Shown here piece by piece: positions 44,505 through 54,457 of a DNA stretch of 64,000 bases. A model generated the notes under the pieces. It had not been told where the DNA came from and did no database searches. It saw only the letters and a list, made by a program, of their open reading frames with translations. Origin of the DNA: JAGDMJ01 sp963809695. GTDB taxonomy: Bacteria > Bacteroidota > Ignavibacteria > UBA10030 > UBA6906. Made by a program: the position numbers and the translations under genes. How positions within the stretch are numbered: the stretch's first letter is position 1; the number at the start of each line of letters is the position of its first letter. The stretch spans positions 496,001-560,000 of the forward strand of contig CAWEKI010000006.1 of assembly GCA_963809695.1 (NCBI GenBank), read 5' to 3'.

Positions 44505-46649
44505 CTACTTCGCCCTCTTTCCCTTCATATAGAACTTCGTGATATACTCCGCGACCATGCGGTGGGTGTTATAGATGGGGACGAGATCCACGATAGAATG
44601 CCGGACACGTTTCAGCCACTCGTGAGGGATGCCGTCTTTGCCGCGTTTGTAGAACAGCGGTATGATCTCGTTCTCGAACACCGAGCGGAGCGATGCGGCG
44701 TCGAGATCATCCTGCGCGGTTTCACTGGGTGCCGTCACGTCTTCCCCCACTTTCCATCCGTTTTGGCCGTTGAACGCCTCGCGCCACCACCCGTCCATGG
44801 TCATGACGTGCAGCCCGCCGTCGATGATGGCCTTCATGCCGCTGGTGCCGCTGGCTTCCATGGGACGCCGCGGGGTCGAAAGCCAGATGTCGCATCCCGC
44901 AACCATCTGGCGGGCGACGTTGATGTCGTAATCTTCAATAAAGATCACCTTGCCAAACAGGTCCAGCCGCTTGGAAATATTGACGATCTCCCGGATGAAG
45001 TGTTTTCCGGCGTCATCTCTCGGGTGCGCTTTCCCGGAAAAGACCATCTGTACCGGGCGATCCTTGTTCATGAGAACACGCAGGGCCCACTCGAAGTCGC
45101 GGAAGAAAAGGGGCGCGCGCTTGTATGTCGCGAAGCGACGGGCGACGCCGATCGTCAGCGCGTCGGGAGAGAGCACCTGGTCATAGAGAGCCACATCATC
45201 CGCGTTGAGACGGAGGTTCTGCTCGCGGAGCCGACGGCGGGAAAATTCCACCAGCTCGCGCCGGACCTCCGTCCGGAGCGCCCAAAGCTGCTCGTCCGAG
45301 ATGCGGTCCGGTTTGAGCGCTTTCTGCCAGAACTTCTTGTCGTCGACGCAGTCGGCCCATTTGGCACCGAAGTACGTCGTCCAGAACCGGGACGCGGTCG
45401 GCGAGGCCCAGCCGGCCATGTGTACGCCGTTGGTAATGTGCGTGATCGGCACTTTCTCCACAGGCGTCCCCGGATAGAGATTCTTCCACATCTCGCGGCT
45501 GACGCGGCCGTGGAGCTCGCTGACGCCGTTCGCCTTCCGGCACATCCGGAGCGCGAGCACGGTCATCGTGAACTGCTCCGTGTAGTCGTCGGGCCGGACG
45601 CGGCCGTATCGCATCAACTGGTCGGGGGTGAGGCCGATGGACTGACAGAATGAGGGAAGGGCCGCGTTCATCAGGCCGTAATCAAATCGGTCATGCCCGG
45701 CGGGAACCGGCGTATGGGTCGTGAAGACGCACTGACTGCGGACCGTCGCTTCGGCGTCGCGGATGGTCTTCTTCTGGCGCAGCTGCTCGCGAAGCAGCTC
45801 CAGGGTGAGGAATGCCGAGTGCCCTTCGTTCATGTGGAATACGCCGGGGGCGATGCCGAGCGCGCGCAAGAAGCGCACCCCCCCGATACCGAGCACAATC
45901 TCCTGCCCGATGCGCGTCCACTGGTCCCCGCCGTACACATGCGCGGTCAGGTCTCTGAACCGCTTGTCGTTCTCCGGAAGATCCGTATCCAACAGGAAGA
46001 TCTTGACGCGCCCGACGTGCACGGCCCATCCCTGGAAGAGCACGGTGTCGTTGCCGATCTCCACCGAGCAGGTCACCGGCTTTCCCTGCGCGTCTTTGAC
46101 CGGAAGAATCGGCAGCCGCGAGGGGTCGTACGTCGGATAGCGCTCCATCTGCCAGCCGTCATTGGAGATCTGTTGCTGAAAATATCCCTGCCGGTACAGG
46201 AGCGTAATGCCGTAGAAAGGAAGCCCCAGGTCGCTCGCCGATTTGGAGTGATCCCCGGCGAGGATGCCAAGGCCGCCCGAGTAAATGCGAAGGCTTTCAT
46301 GCAGGCCGAATTCGGCACTGAAGTATGCCACCGGGCTTTTCCGGAGTCCCGGGGCGTGGTGCTTCACCCAGGTTTCTTTGCGGTTCATGTATCCCCGGAA
46401 GTCCCTGCATGCGCGGTCCACCCGGTTGAAGAAATCCGGGTTCTGCAGGCGTCCGCGAAGCTCCTGCCCGCTGACCCAGCGCATCACCTCCACGGGGTTG
46501 TGGTTGCTGTGTTCCCAGAAGAAAGGAGAGAGTTCATGGAACACCTGCTGCGCCGCCGGATTCCATGACCACCAGAGGTTGAATGCCAGACCATGCAGTT
46601 CGCTGACGAGTCCGTTAATCCGTGCGTCGGAGATTTTTCGTGTGGCCAC
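44505..46649 (-). CDS. glgP: alpha-glucan phosphorylase (GT35)
   Basis: Releases glucose 1-phosphate from glycogen-type glucans. The 714-residue protein is the short form (AlgP type) without the long animal/E. coli extensions. It has YFSAEFGLHESLRIYSGGLG, FHMNEGHSAFL, HITNGVHMAGW and the PLP lysine in SGTSGMKAIIDGG. GTG at 46649 has GAAGGAG 11 nt upstream. It follows typA by 44 nt on the same strand and may share its transcript. Confidence 0.95.
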   Translation of the reverse strand: MATRKISDARINGLVSELHGLAFNLWWSWNPAAQQVFHELSPFFWEHSNHNPVEVMRWVSGQELRGRLQNPDFFNRVDRACRDFRGYMNRKETWVKHHAPGLRKSPVAYFSAEFGLHESLRIYSGGLGILAGDHSKSASDLGLPFYGITLLYRQGYFQQQISNDGWQMERYPTYDPSRLPILPVKDAQGKPVTCSVEIGNDTVLFQGWAVHVGRVKIFLLDTDLPENDKRFRDLTAHVYGGDQWTRIGQEIVLGIGGVRFLRALGIAPGVFHMNEGHSAFLTLELLREQLRQKKTIRDAEATVRSQCVFTTHTPVPAGHDRFDYGLMNAALPSFCQSIGLTPDQLMRYGRVRPDDYTEQFTMTVLALRMCRKANGVSELHGRVSREMWKNLYPGTPVEKVPITHITNGVHMAGWASPTASRFWTTYFGAKWADCVDDKKFWQKALKPDRISDEQLWALRTEVRRELVEFSRRRLREQNLRLNADDVALYDQVLSPDALTIGVARRFATYKRAPLFFRDFEWALRVLMNKDRPVQMVFSGKAHPRDDAGKHFIREIVNISKRLDLFGKVIFIEDYDINVARQMVAGCDIWLSTPRRPMEASGTSGMKAIIDGGLHVMTMDGWWREAFNGQNGWKVGEDVTAPSETAQDDLDAASLRSVFENEIIPLFYKRGKDGIPHEWLKRVRHSIVDLVPIYNTHRMVAEYITKFYMKGKRAK

Positions 46650-46693
46650 GCTGACGTCGGCTCCTTCAGATTCTTGGAGGGTATGGGCTGTTG

Positions 46694-48532
46694 TTATGAT
46701 GCCGTTGATTCGGACAGGCTGCGCTTCTTGGACTTCTTGTACCGGTCATTGGCATCAAGGTACTTCTTGCGGATACGGATACTTTCGGGCGTGACTTCGA
46801 CGAGCTCGTCATCGCCGATCCATTCGATCGCCTGCTCCAGGGTCATGATGTGGGGGGGCTCGAGCCGCACGGCCTCATCCGATCCGGACGCGCGCATGTT
46901 CGTCAACTGCTTGGTCTTGCAGACATTGACCGTCATGTCCTGGTCGCGGGAGTTCTCCCCGACGATCATGCCGGCGTAGACCTTCGTGCCTGGCGCAATG
47001 AAGAAGGTCGAACGTTCCTGCAATTTCCACATGCCGTACGCCACCGACTCGCCGGTTTCCATGGCGACCAGCGCGCCCTTGGTCCGGTGCGCCATCTCTC
47101 CCTTGTGGGGCTCGTAGCCGTGGAAGTTGTGATGCAGAATTCCTGTCCCCTTGGTCTGGGTCATGAATTCCCCCCGGAAGCCGATCAGTCCGCGGGCGGG
47201 CACAAAGAACTCGATCCGGGTGTTGCCGCTGTTGCTCATCATGTTCTTCATCTCCCCTTTGCGGCGCCCCAGGTTCTCGATCACTACGCCGACAAATTCG
47301 TCAGGAACGTCGACAATGACATGCTCGACGGGCTCGCAGCGGACATCGTCAATGCGCTTGTAGATCACTTCAGGGCGGGAGACCTGGAACTCAAAGCCTT
47401 CACGGCGCATGGTCTCGATCAGAATGGCCAGATGCAGCTCCCCTCGTCCGCTGACCTTGAAAACGTCCGGGGAATCGGTGAGCTCGATCCGGAGGCTGAC
47501 ATTGGAGCGCAGCTCCCGGGCAAGCCGTTCGCTGAGATGACGCGTGGTAACGTACCGCCCTTCCAACCCGGCGAAAGGGGAGTTGTTCACCACAAAATTC
47601 ATGGAGAGGGTTGGTTCCTCGATCGCGACGAAGGGGAGCGGAGTCGGATCGGCTTCGTCTGCAAAGGTCTCCCCGATGTCCACGTCTTCCATGCCGGCAA
47701 TGGCTATAATATCACCGGCGGAGGCCTCATTCGTCTCAACCCGTTTCAGCCCCTCGAATGTGTAGATCTTGGTCACACGGGCATCTTCCACGATGCCATC
47801 CCGGTGGATCACCTTCATTGGTCCGCCAAGCCGGATAGTGCCGCGATGGATCCGGCCAATGCCCAGGCGCCCCAGATAGTCATTGTAGTCAATGGTGGTC
47901 ACCAGCATTTGAAAAGGGGAGGTTGTATCGCCCGGGGGAGGCGGCACGGTATGCACGATTGCCTCGAACAACGGCTCGAGGGTTGTGCTGGTGTCGTCCA
48001 GCTCCTTCCGGGCAATGCCCTGCTTCGATATGCTATAGATGGTCGGAAAGTCCAGCTGCGTATCGCTTGCGCCGAGCGAAAGAAAGAGCTCGAAAACCAG
48101 GTCGAGCACCTCATGCGGCCGGGCGTCCTTCCGGTCGATTTTGTTGATGACAACGATTGGCTTGAGATGGAGGTCGAGCGACTTCTTCAGCACGAACTTG
48201 GTGCCAGGCAGCGGTCCCTCGGCGGCATCCACCAGAAGCAGCACCCCGTCGACCATTGTCAGCGTCCGTTCCACTTCCCCGCCGAAATCCGCATGACCGG
48301 GGGTGTCGACGATGTTGATTTTCGTCCCCTTGTAGTGGATCGAGGTATTCTTGGCCAGAATGGTAATTCCGCGCTCGCGCTCAAGGTCATTGGAATCCAT
48401 CACACGCGTGACGACCTGCTGGTTTTGGCGGAACGTCCCCGTTTGCCGCAGCATATGGTCGACCAGCGTCGTTTTTCCGTGGTCGACGTGCGCGATAATG
48501 GCAATATTACGTATGTCTTCCCTGCGCTCCAT
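46694..48532 (-). CDS. typA: translational GTPase TypA/BipA
   Basis: Ribosome-associated GTPase used in stress and cold adaptation. The 612-residue protein has G1 AHVDHGKTTL, G2 RGITI, G3 DTPGH, G4 NKID, EF-G-like domains II and V, and the BipA-specific C-terminal domain. ATG at 48532 has AAGGAG at 6 nt; a longer frame to 48730 has no ribosome site. Confidence 0.97.
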   Translation of the reverse strand: MERREDIRNIAIIAHVDHGKTTLVDHMLRQTGTFRQNQQVVTRVMDSNDLERERGITILAKNTSIHYKGTKINIVDTPGHADFGGEVERTLTMVDGVLLLVDAAEGPLPGTKFVLKKSLDLHLKPIVVINKIDRKDARPHEVLDLVFELFLSLGASDTQLDFPTIYSISKQGIARKELDDTSTTLEPLFEAIVHTVPPPPGDTTSPFQMLVTTIDYNDYLGRLGIGRIHRGTIRLGGPMKVIHRDGIVEDARVTKIYTFEGLKRVETNEASAGDIIAIAGMEDVDIGETFADEADPTPLPFVAIEEPTLSMNFVVNNSPFAGLEGRYVTTRHLSERLARELRSNVSLRIELTDSPDVFKVSGRGELHLAILIETMRREGFEFQVSRPEVIYKRIDDVRCEPVEHVIVDVPDEFVGVVIENLGRRKGEMKNMMSNSGNTRIEFFVPARGLIGFRGEFMTQTKGTGILHHNFHGYEPHKGEMAHRTKGALVAMETGESVAYGMWKLQERSTFFIAPGTKVYAGMIVGENSRDQDMTVNVCKTKQLTNMRASGSDEAVRLEPPHIMTLEQAIEWIGDDELVEVTPESIRIRKKYLDANDRYKKSKKRSLSESTAS

Positions 48533-48559
48533 AATCTCCTTAAAATAGAACAACCTATT

Positions 48560-48588
48560 ATAATACAAAAATCGCAGACCAGTTACAA
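48560..48588 (-). promoter_or_regulatory. typA promoter
   Basis: TTGTAA (48588-48583), 17 bp, TATTAT (48565-48560) on the minus strand, with a TG directly before the -10. A TATAAT overlaps it 3 bp downstream. Confidence 0.6.
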
Positions 48589-48656
48589 CATCGGCAGGAA
48601 ACAGGGAATAGAAGAAGCACACGCGAGTCAATAGCGGATTGATGGGGGGGACAGAC

Positions 48657-51020
48657 CTAGAACAGTGTGGCGAAGGAAACGGTGAAGGCAAACCCTGCGG
48701 GGGGTGAAAGGCGCCAGGTGAAATCAACACGCCCCAGCCCGAAGATCCTGCTTATGGCAAAGCCCGCCTCATAATACAATCGGTCTGCAGCGAGCGGGTC
48801 CGACCATGTTGCATCCCACGCTCTGGCTGCTCCTCCTGTCACGATGAACTCGATGCCATTCCTGTATAAGAATGGAATGTGCAGCGCGAGAAACGGGAGT
48901 GACCGGAAATTGTGCTCAAGACGGACGGCAAGGTAACGTGCGCCGACAAATTCGCGGGTATCCATGGCCCGCATGACAGCAAAAGGAGCATAGCCGCTTG
49001 AGGCGGTCTCAATCGTGAAGAGCCGCTGGCGCGGGAGCGTACCCGCCGACAGCCCCAAAGCCACCTGCACGCGGAGCGTTGGCTTGAGCAAGAAGCTTGT
49101 CGCAAACGTTGAGAAGGAGGTGGACCCCATGAAGCTGAAGCGGGTGAATGAAAAATCGCCTCCAAGCCAGGGAGAGGAGTATTCGAGGGAAATGTCTGCC
49201 GCATCGCGGGTCACCAGGTCCAGCGGCACTTCCTCTTCCCCGAGACGAAGATCCAGCCTGAGGCTCCGCAATGTCCCGTCATCCACTTCGGGATTTGGAC
49301 GGAACTCCCTCGACTTGTGGAAAATACTGTAGTCCGTTTCCACGCCCATGCTTTGGTCAAGTTCGTCGGCGTAGGCGATGGAGGCACGTGCGGGCCTCAA
49401 AGGCCTGAAAAGCAGCGAGACACTCCACCCTGCAGCCAGGTAGTAGTCATAGTAGTCGCTCTTGTTGACCAGCGCGGTCAGCGAGTTCCACAGCCTTCCG
49501 TACGGACCGGCACCACCTACGGGTTTGACTGCACGGGACACCTCCCCCCCAAAGCCGAACGTCCTTTTCTCTGAAGTGAAGAGCTCCGCGCGAAGCGTAT
49601 AGGTTGTGAGCTCGCTCGAAAGCCCGTAGCCAATTCTTGCAGAAACGCCAAAGATTGGCGTGATCTTCTCAAACTCCGCCTTCGCACCAAAGTGCAAGCC
49701 CTCCACCCTGTTGAACACGAAATCCTCGTGGGAAAGTATATCGCCCATGATCCCGACATCCTCCCCAAGTGTGGCCGCGATCCCCCCGGGCTTGAATTGG
49801 ACCTCAAGCTTCTGCGAACTGTCAATGGATTCGTACGCGTGCCTCTCCTCCGGGCTCAGCGGGAGCACGTCATGGGACGACCAGTACGTGGAGTCAAAGA
49901 CGGACGCCGCCGAATCAACCACCAGGCGGGGCTTGTGGAAAATGCTGTCCGGGATCGGGACGTTGACGGTGTACCCGGAGATAACAGAGGTCTGGCTGAT
50001 ACCGATGCGCGGAAGCGAGAGGCCGGGAAACCCCACCTCGAAGGAACCTTCAATCCTGATGTCCGTGGGAAGCCAGAACGTGCTGTCATACAGGCTGAAC
50101 TGCTGCTGATAGCGGAGCCGCGATTCCTTCACGAACGGGATGGTGAATGCCTCGTTCGGCTCGACGTCGACCCCGATGAGGGCATAGGAATCTCCCGCGA
50201 TGACAATCGTTCCGGAGAAGAGTGGAACCATCACGGTCTTTGGGGTCATCCGGATCTGGTACACGTCATGGCCGGCACTGGAACGGGTGAGGAGGAGCTT
50301 GAAATCATAGAAGTCCAGCGCATCGTCGGCCGTGGGGCCGCGGAATGAATAGCCGAGAAAGCGGACCCGGTTCTCGTTGAAATTCAGGAGCACTCCCACC
50401 GAGGCGGCGTTGAACGAAGAGCGGATGTTGGCAGTCTGCCGCCGCTGCCGGATCACTTCCCGGAGCGTATCCCCCTGCTGCCAGTATCCTGTGGAGTAGG
50501 ATTCGGTGATACTGGCGATGGACGTGTCCCGCCGGAGGATCTGCCGGGTGAAAGCTTCCATCCGGTACGAGAGGAGCCTGTCGATCCACTGGTGCTTGCG
50601 GGCGATCGCCCTGCGCATGATTTCGATGGCCGGGTCTTCCGATGTGGCCAGGACCTCCGGAAGTATGATGTCTGCGGGGCGCAACGACAGATCGCGCACC
50701 GTGGGGGAGTGGAGGGAAACCAGCGCCGTGTCGGTCGTGTAGCCGACCATGCTTACCAGGAGCGTGTATTCACCCGCCTCCAGGGTGAGGGAATACGCTC
50801 CGCGGGTGTTGGTTATGGTCCCACGCGTGGTCCCTGCAATTCTGATGTTGGCCGCGGCAAGCGACTCGCGCGTGAATGCGTCCCGGATGACCCCGGTTAA
50901 GGTAAACTTCTCCGCTGCAACGGAAGGAGGGGAAAGGAGGATGATGGCCAGACACAAAAAGGGGATGCCTTCGGTGAAGCATCCCCTTGGAAGCGATCGA
51001 TGTAGCACTTTCTGAACCAT
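48657..51020 (-). CDS. outer-membrane DUF5686 protein with carboxypeptidase-like regulatory domain
   Basis: The 787-residue protein has a signal peptide (about 15-36), a carboxypeptidase-regulatory-like beta domain (GVIRDAFTRESLAAANIRIAG, GYTTDTALV), then the DUF5686 body (EIMRRAIARKHQW, ADDALDFYDFKLLL), and a C-terminal beta barrel ending AFTVSFATLF. This is a common Bacteroidota outer-membrane protein of unknown function. Its ATG overlaps the stop of the TPR gene (TAATG), so the two are coupled. Confidence 0.85.
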   Translation of the reverse strand: MVQKVLHRSLPRGCFTEGIPFLCLAIILLSPPSVAAEKFTLTGVIRDAFTRESLAAANIRIAGTTRGTITNTRGAYSLTLEAGEYTLLVSMVGYTTDTALVSLHSPTVRDLSLRPADIILPEVLATSEDPAIEIMRRAIARKHQWIDRLLSYRMEAFTRQILRRDTSIASITESYSTGYWQQGDTLREVIRQRRQTANIRSSFNAASVGVLLNFNENRVRFLGYSFRGPTADDALDFYDFKLLLTRSSAGHDVYQIRMTPKTVMVPLFSGTIVIAGDSYALIGVDVEPNEAFTIPFVKESRLRYQQQFSLYDSTFWLPTDIRIEGSFEVGFPGLSLPRIGISQTSVISGYTVNVPIPDSIFHKPRLVVDSAASVFDSTYWSSHDVLPLSPEERHAYESIDSSQKLEVQFKPGGIAATLGEDVGIMGDILSHEDFVFNRVEGLHFGAKAEFEKITPIFGVSARIGYGLSSELTTYTLRAELFTSEKRTFGFGGEVSRAVKPVGGAGPYGRLWNSLTALVNKSDYYDYYLAAGWSVSLLFRPLRPARASIAYADELDQSMGVETDYSIFHKSREFRPNPEVDDGTLRSLRLDLRLGEEEVPLDLVTRDAADISLEYSSPWLGGDFSFTRFSFMGSTSFSTFATSFLLKPTLRVQVALGLSAGTLPRQRLFTIETASSGYAPFAVMRAMDTREFVGARYLAVRLEHNFRSLPFLALHIPFLYRNGIEFIVTGGAARAWDATWSDPLAADRLYYEAGFAISRIFGLGRVDFTWRLSPPAGFAFTVSFATLF

Positions 51021-51754
51021 TACCCGAGAAGTTTGCCCCCTCGGAGCTTTGTGAAGAATCCTCCTCCTTGCCGGGAGCTCGTTCCCGAATTTGGAGGATC
51101 ATTTTTTGGAGGTTCCACCTTCTTGACGATGGGATCAAAGGGCTTTGACGCATCGCGCCACATGGCCCGTTCTTTTTCCTGACGTTCAAGATCCTTCTGG
51201 TGCCTGAGGGTCTCCAGTCTGCTTTCCTCGTTGCCGGCCGGCTCGTGCCCGGCGGCGCGTTGGGAGGGAGACTGCTGAGACGCTGCGTCGGCTGTCATGG
51301 GAGAGGCGATCGTCCCACGCTTCCGCATCAACTCGATGGCGGGCAGCAGGGTCTTCTCGCAATTCATCACGTACGTGCTTGAGGGATCAAGGAGATAGGC
51401 CTTCATCAGCGAATCGAAGGCCGTTTCGTACGAGCCCCGCTCGAACAGATTAATCGCCACGTTGGTCAACCGTTTCACCCGGGCTTGAAGCTCGGGGGTA
51501 ATCTGGTGTTTCTCGGGTTCAGGAACAGGGGCAGAGGGGACCTGGAGAAATCCACTTTTTCCCACTGGTGCCCTGCGGGATGCAAGGAGATCTATCCGCT
51601 CGATGATGGCGTCCAGATATTCATTCTGGGGATCGATTGATCTGGCATTGGCGATTTGCTGGAGCGCCAGGTTCAGATCTCCCGCCGCGATGCTGCGCTC
51701 TGCCGCGCGTATGTATTCGCTTGCCCCGCCTTGAGTAAGAGTAAGGGTTTTCAT
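51020..51754 (-). CDS. TPR-like helical protein, 244 aa
   Basis: The N-terminal half has two helical hairpins of TPR type ('RAAERSIAAGDLNLALQQIA', 'NVAINLFERGSYETAFDSL'). The C-terminal half is low complexity: Gln/Ser/Pro and charged, ending FFTKLRGGKLLG. No signal peptide, so probably cytoplasmic. It is the first gene of a pair with the DUF5686 protein. GAGG precedes the ATG. Confidence 0.7.
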   Translation of the reverse strand: MKTLTLTQGGASEYIRAAERSIAAGDLNLALQQIANARSIDPQNEYLDAIIERIDLLASRRAPVGKSGFLQVPSAPVPEPEKHQITPELQARVKRLTNVAINLFERGSYETAFDSLMKAYLLDPSSTYVMNCEKTLLPAIELMRKRGTIASPMTADAASQQSPSQRAAGHEPAGNEESRLETLRHQKDLERQEKERAMWRDASKPFDPIVKKVEPPKNDPPNSGTSSRQGGGFFTKLRGGKLLG

Positions 51755-51783
51755 TTGTCTGGCCTCATGGAAAGGTCAATGCC

Positions 51784-51812
51784 AATGTAAATCTCTCAAA
51801 GACAAAAAGCAA
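51784..51812 (-). promoter_or_regulatory. promoter of the TPR-DUF5686 pair
   Basis: TTGCTT (51812-51807), 17 bp, TACATT (51789-51784) on the minus strand. Confidence 0.45.
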
Positions 51813-51930
51813 ATTCTCGCAAACTTTAGCTAATAAATCATAATTCACTTTCCCACCCGCTAACCCAAAGACGGACAAAGCGCAAACCGGTGCCATTGAA
51901 AGAAAACTCTTAAATAAAAAGATTTTTTTC

Positions 51931-51959
51931 TTGTGTGTGGTTCCTGACTTCCCTAGATT
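51931..51959 (+). promoter_or_regulatory. promoter giving a near-leaderless mRNA
   Basis: TTGTGT (51931-51936), 17 bp, TAGATT (51954-51959). The ATG at 51968 is 8 nt after the -10, so the mRNA would begin at or just before the start codon. Confidence 0.45.
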
Positions 51960-51967
51960 TTCGGAAA

Positions 51968-53239
51968 ATGAACGAGCAGTCCGATCGTATTATCATCGCC
52001 GGAGCTGGTGGTGCAGGAATTATTGCCGCATGGAGGTGCGCCCTGGCGGGCGCTCCGGTAACCGTCCTCGAACGAAACGCCAGGCCCGGAATCAAGCTGC
52101 TGATCTCCGGCGGAGGCAAGTGCAATATCACTCACGCCGGGTCGATGGAAGAAGTTCATAAAGCTTTCCTTCCACGCGAAGCCCGATTCTTAAGACCTTC
52201 CTTCTATCGTTTTGCCAACACGGACGTACTTGACCTTCTGGAAGATCATGGTGTGAAGACGTACGCCCGACCGAACGGCAGGGTCTTTCCCCTGAGCGGC
52301 CGGGCCGGAGATGTTGTGCAGGCTCTGGTCGACGCCGTGACAGAGGCCGGGGGTGAACTCGCGCTCGGGGTACGCGTGGACTCGATCGAGCGGGATGGGG
52401 AGGGAATCTCCGGCGTTATCTCGGCGGGTAAGTTCATTCCATCGCGCACGGTCATCCTCGCTACCGGCGGAGTCTCCTATCCGAAGACCGGGACAACCGG
52501 TGACGGCGTGAAATGGGCCCGTGCTCTCGGCCACGGGATTGTTCCGCTCCGTCCGGCCCTTGCACCGATTGGCATTGGTCCTCCCCTGCCGAGAGAGTGG
52601 CGGGGCATTGCGCTGCGCAACGGATGTCTTTCGGTGATCGCAGGGAAGAAGCACGTCGCACGCTGGTGCGACGACATTCTCATTTCCCATGAAGGGGTCT
52701 CCGGGCCCGCTGCCCTGGAGGTAAGCCGCCGGGCCGCGGAGGCGCTCGAACGTGACCAGGTCTCTCTCGCCTTCGATTTCGTTCCGGACAAGGAGTTCAC
52801 AGAGCTGGACAAATTGCTCAATGAACAGATCCAACAGCAGCGCGGGAAGATGATCGGGACCGTTCTTGAGGCCTGGTTGCCGAATCGGATGGTCGAGCCG
52901 CTGCTGCGCTCCGTCGGCGTGGATCCGGCGACACGCGGGCATATCCTGACTGCGGCGGACCGCAGGGCAATTGTCCGACTTCTCAAGTCATGGACGATCG
53001 GCCGGGTCTCCGGGATCAACGTTGAGCGGGGAGAAGTGACAGCCGGAGGGGTGAGCCTTGATGAGGTTGACTCCCACTCGATGCGCTCGCGGCTTGTGAA
53101 AGGATTGTACCTTTGCGGTGAGGTCCTGGACATCGCCGGACCTGTCGGAGGCTACAATTTGCAGGCGGCATTCTCCACCGGCTTCGTTGCCGGAGAGAGC
53201 GCCGCGAGCGATTTCCTGGCAGAGCGGAGGCACACCTGA
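51968..53239 (+). CDS. HI0933/BaiN-type flavoprotein
   Basis: NAD(P)/FAD-dependent oxidoreductase of 423 residues. IIAGAGGAGIIAAW binds FAD, followed by ISGGGKCNITH, TGGVSYPKTGTTGDG and the C-terminal CGEVLDIAGPVGGYNLQAAFSTG, the hallmark motifs of the HI0933-like family. The usual CCTN is CNIT here. Roles reported in the family include bile-acid and aminoacetone oxidation; the substrate here is unknown. No ribosome site is visible ahead of the ATG, consistent with a leaderless start. Confidence 0.9.
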   Translation: MNEQSDRIIIAGAGGAGIIAAWRCALAGAPVTVLERNARPGIKLLISGGGKCNITHAGSMEEVHKAFLPREARFLRPSFYRFANTDVLDLLEDHGVKTYARPNGRVFPLSGRAGDVVQALVDAVTEAGGELALGVRVDSIERDGEGISGVISAGKFIPSRTVILATGGVSYPKTGTTGDGVKWARALGHGIVPLRPALAPIGIGPPLPREWRGIALRNGCLSVIAGKKHVARWCDDILISHEGVSGPAALEVSRRAAEALERDQVSLAFDFVPDKEFTELDKLLNEQIQQQRGKMIGTVLEAWLPNRMVEPLLRSVGVDPATRGHILTAADRRAIVRLLKSWTIGRVSGINVERGEVTAGGVSLDEVDSHSMRSRLVKGLYLCGEVLDIAGPVGGYNLQAAFSTGFVAGESAASDFLAERRHT

Positions 53240-53521
53240 TTTGCGGGGACAAGCCTGGCCGGCCCGACGGAATTATTGCATCTATGGTGGTGTTTTCACC
53301 TCACAGGACTCCAGTACGTCATTGTCACTGACATCCAACCCTGTCTTTCAGACCATGATTTCACGACGCTGGTTCATCAACTTCCTTGACCTCCCGTCAA
53401 TGAAGCAATTCGACCGCACCATGGCAGACCAGATGGGGGCGGCCAATATCCTGTCGATGCAAGAGCCGATCGAGCGCCTGCGCCTTGCAGCACCGTCGCA
53501 TAAGACAAGGAAGGACCAGTC
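53240..53521. other. 282-bp gap with a doubtful short frame
   Basis: A plus-strand frame starting ATG at about 53354 (MISRRWFINFLDLPSMKQF) is open into the SDR gene. It has no ribosome site and overlaps a better gene, so I do not call it. The region carries GGAAGGA for the SDR start; otherwise nothing recognised. Confidence 0.3.
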
Positions 53522-54409
53522 ATGCTTCAGAATGCCGTTGCCGTTGTCACCGGAGCATCCTCCGGAATTGGCGCCGCCACTGCGCGCCTGCTTGCCTCGC
53601 ATGGCGTCTCCGTCGTCCTCGCCGCACGGCGAAAGGAACTGCTCGAGGCCGTTGCCGGAGAGGTGACGCAATCTGGAGGAAAGGCGCTGGCGGTCCCTTG
53701 TGATGTAACCATGAGAGCCGAAGCGGAGGAGCTCATCCATCGCGCAGCCCGGGAATTTGGCCGGATCGATATTCTCGTGAACAATGCCGGGCGCGGGCAT
53801 CTTTCGAGCGTGGAGGATACTACGGACGACATGATCAGGCACATGTTTGAGCTGAATGTCTTCGCGCTCTGGTACACGTCGCGCCCCGCGCTCACGTACA
53901 TGAAGAAGCAGGGAGAAGGACATATCCTGACCATTGCGAGCATGGCAGGAAAGGTGGGGTACCCGTTCAACAGCGCGTATGTCGCCGCCAAGCATGCAGC
54001 CGCAGGTTTCACCTACGCCCTGCGCATGGAGCTCCTCGGCACCAATGTCCACGCGTCCGTGGTCTATGCGGCAGGTGTCAGGACAGATTGGGCGAACGTC
54101 ACGGAAGGAAGCCCCATGAAGCCACTCTTCTCCGAGTCGGGACCGATCGTGAAGAGAATTGCGGCGGAGCGTGGAATCACTCTTCCAAAAATCGAGGGCA
54201 TGGTCAGTCCCGAGCGGGTGGCCGGGGCCATTCTCGGCTGCATTCGAAATCCCATGGCCGATGTGTACACGCACGAAGGTTCAAGAGAGTATGCACTGCT
54301 GGCCGCGGGCAGCAGGGAGGAAGCGGAGCGCATGCAGTTGCCTATCGTGCTGGGGGAGCGGGAAGTGTATGAACGGAAACGCAGTGAGGGCATTCAGCCT
54401 TCGACGTAA
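53522..54409 (+). CDS. short-chain dehydrogenase/reductase (SDR)
   Basis: NAD(P)-dependent oxidoreductase of 295 residues. It has the TGASSGIG cofactor motif (10-17), NNAG (89-92), a Ser in the IASMAG strand and the catalytic YVAAKHA (Tyr-x-x-x-Lys). Arg36-37 after the first fold (AARRKE) suggests NADP. It is longer than the classical 250 residues by a C-terminal helix pair. GGAAGGA lies 7 nt before the ATG. The substrate is unknown. Confidence 0.9.
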   Translation: MLQNAVAVVTGASSGIGAATARLLASHGVSVVLAARRKELLEAVAGEVTQSGGKALAVPCDVTMRAEAEELIHRAAREFGRIDILVNNAGRGHLSSVEDTTDDMIRHMFELNVFALWYTSRPALTYMKKQGEGHILTIASMAGKVGYPFNSAYVAAKHAAAGFTYALRMELLGTNVHASVVYAAGVRTDWANVTEGSPMKPLFSESGPIVKRIAAERGITLPKIEGMVSPERVAGAILGCIRNPMADVYTHEGSREYALLAAGSREEAERMQLPIVLGEREVYERKRSEGIQPST

Positions 54410-54457
54410 TCCCAATTCCTCAATCTCGTGTTCCTCATTCAGGAACCTGACCTTGCG

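Noticed and set aside
53354..53666. Frame beginning MISRRWFINFLDLP before the SDR gene
   Set aside because: No ribosome site and long overlap into a clear SDR gene; kept only as a note in the gap entry.
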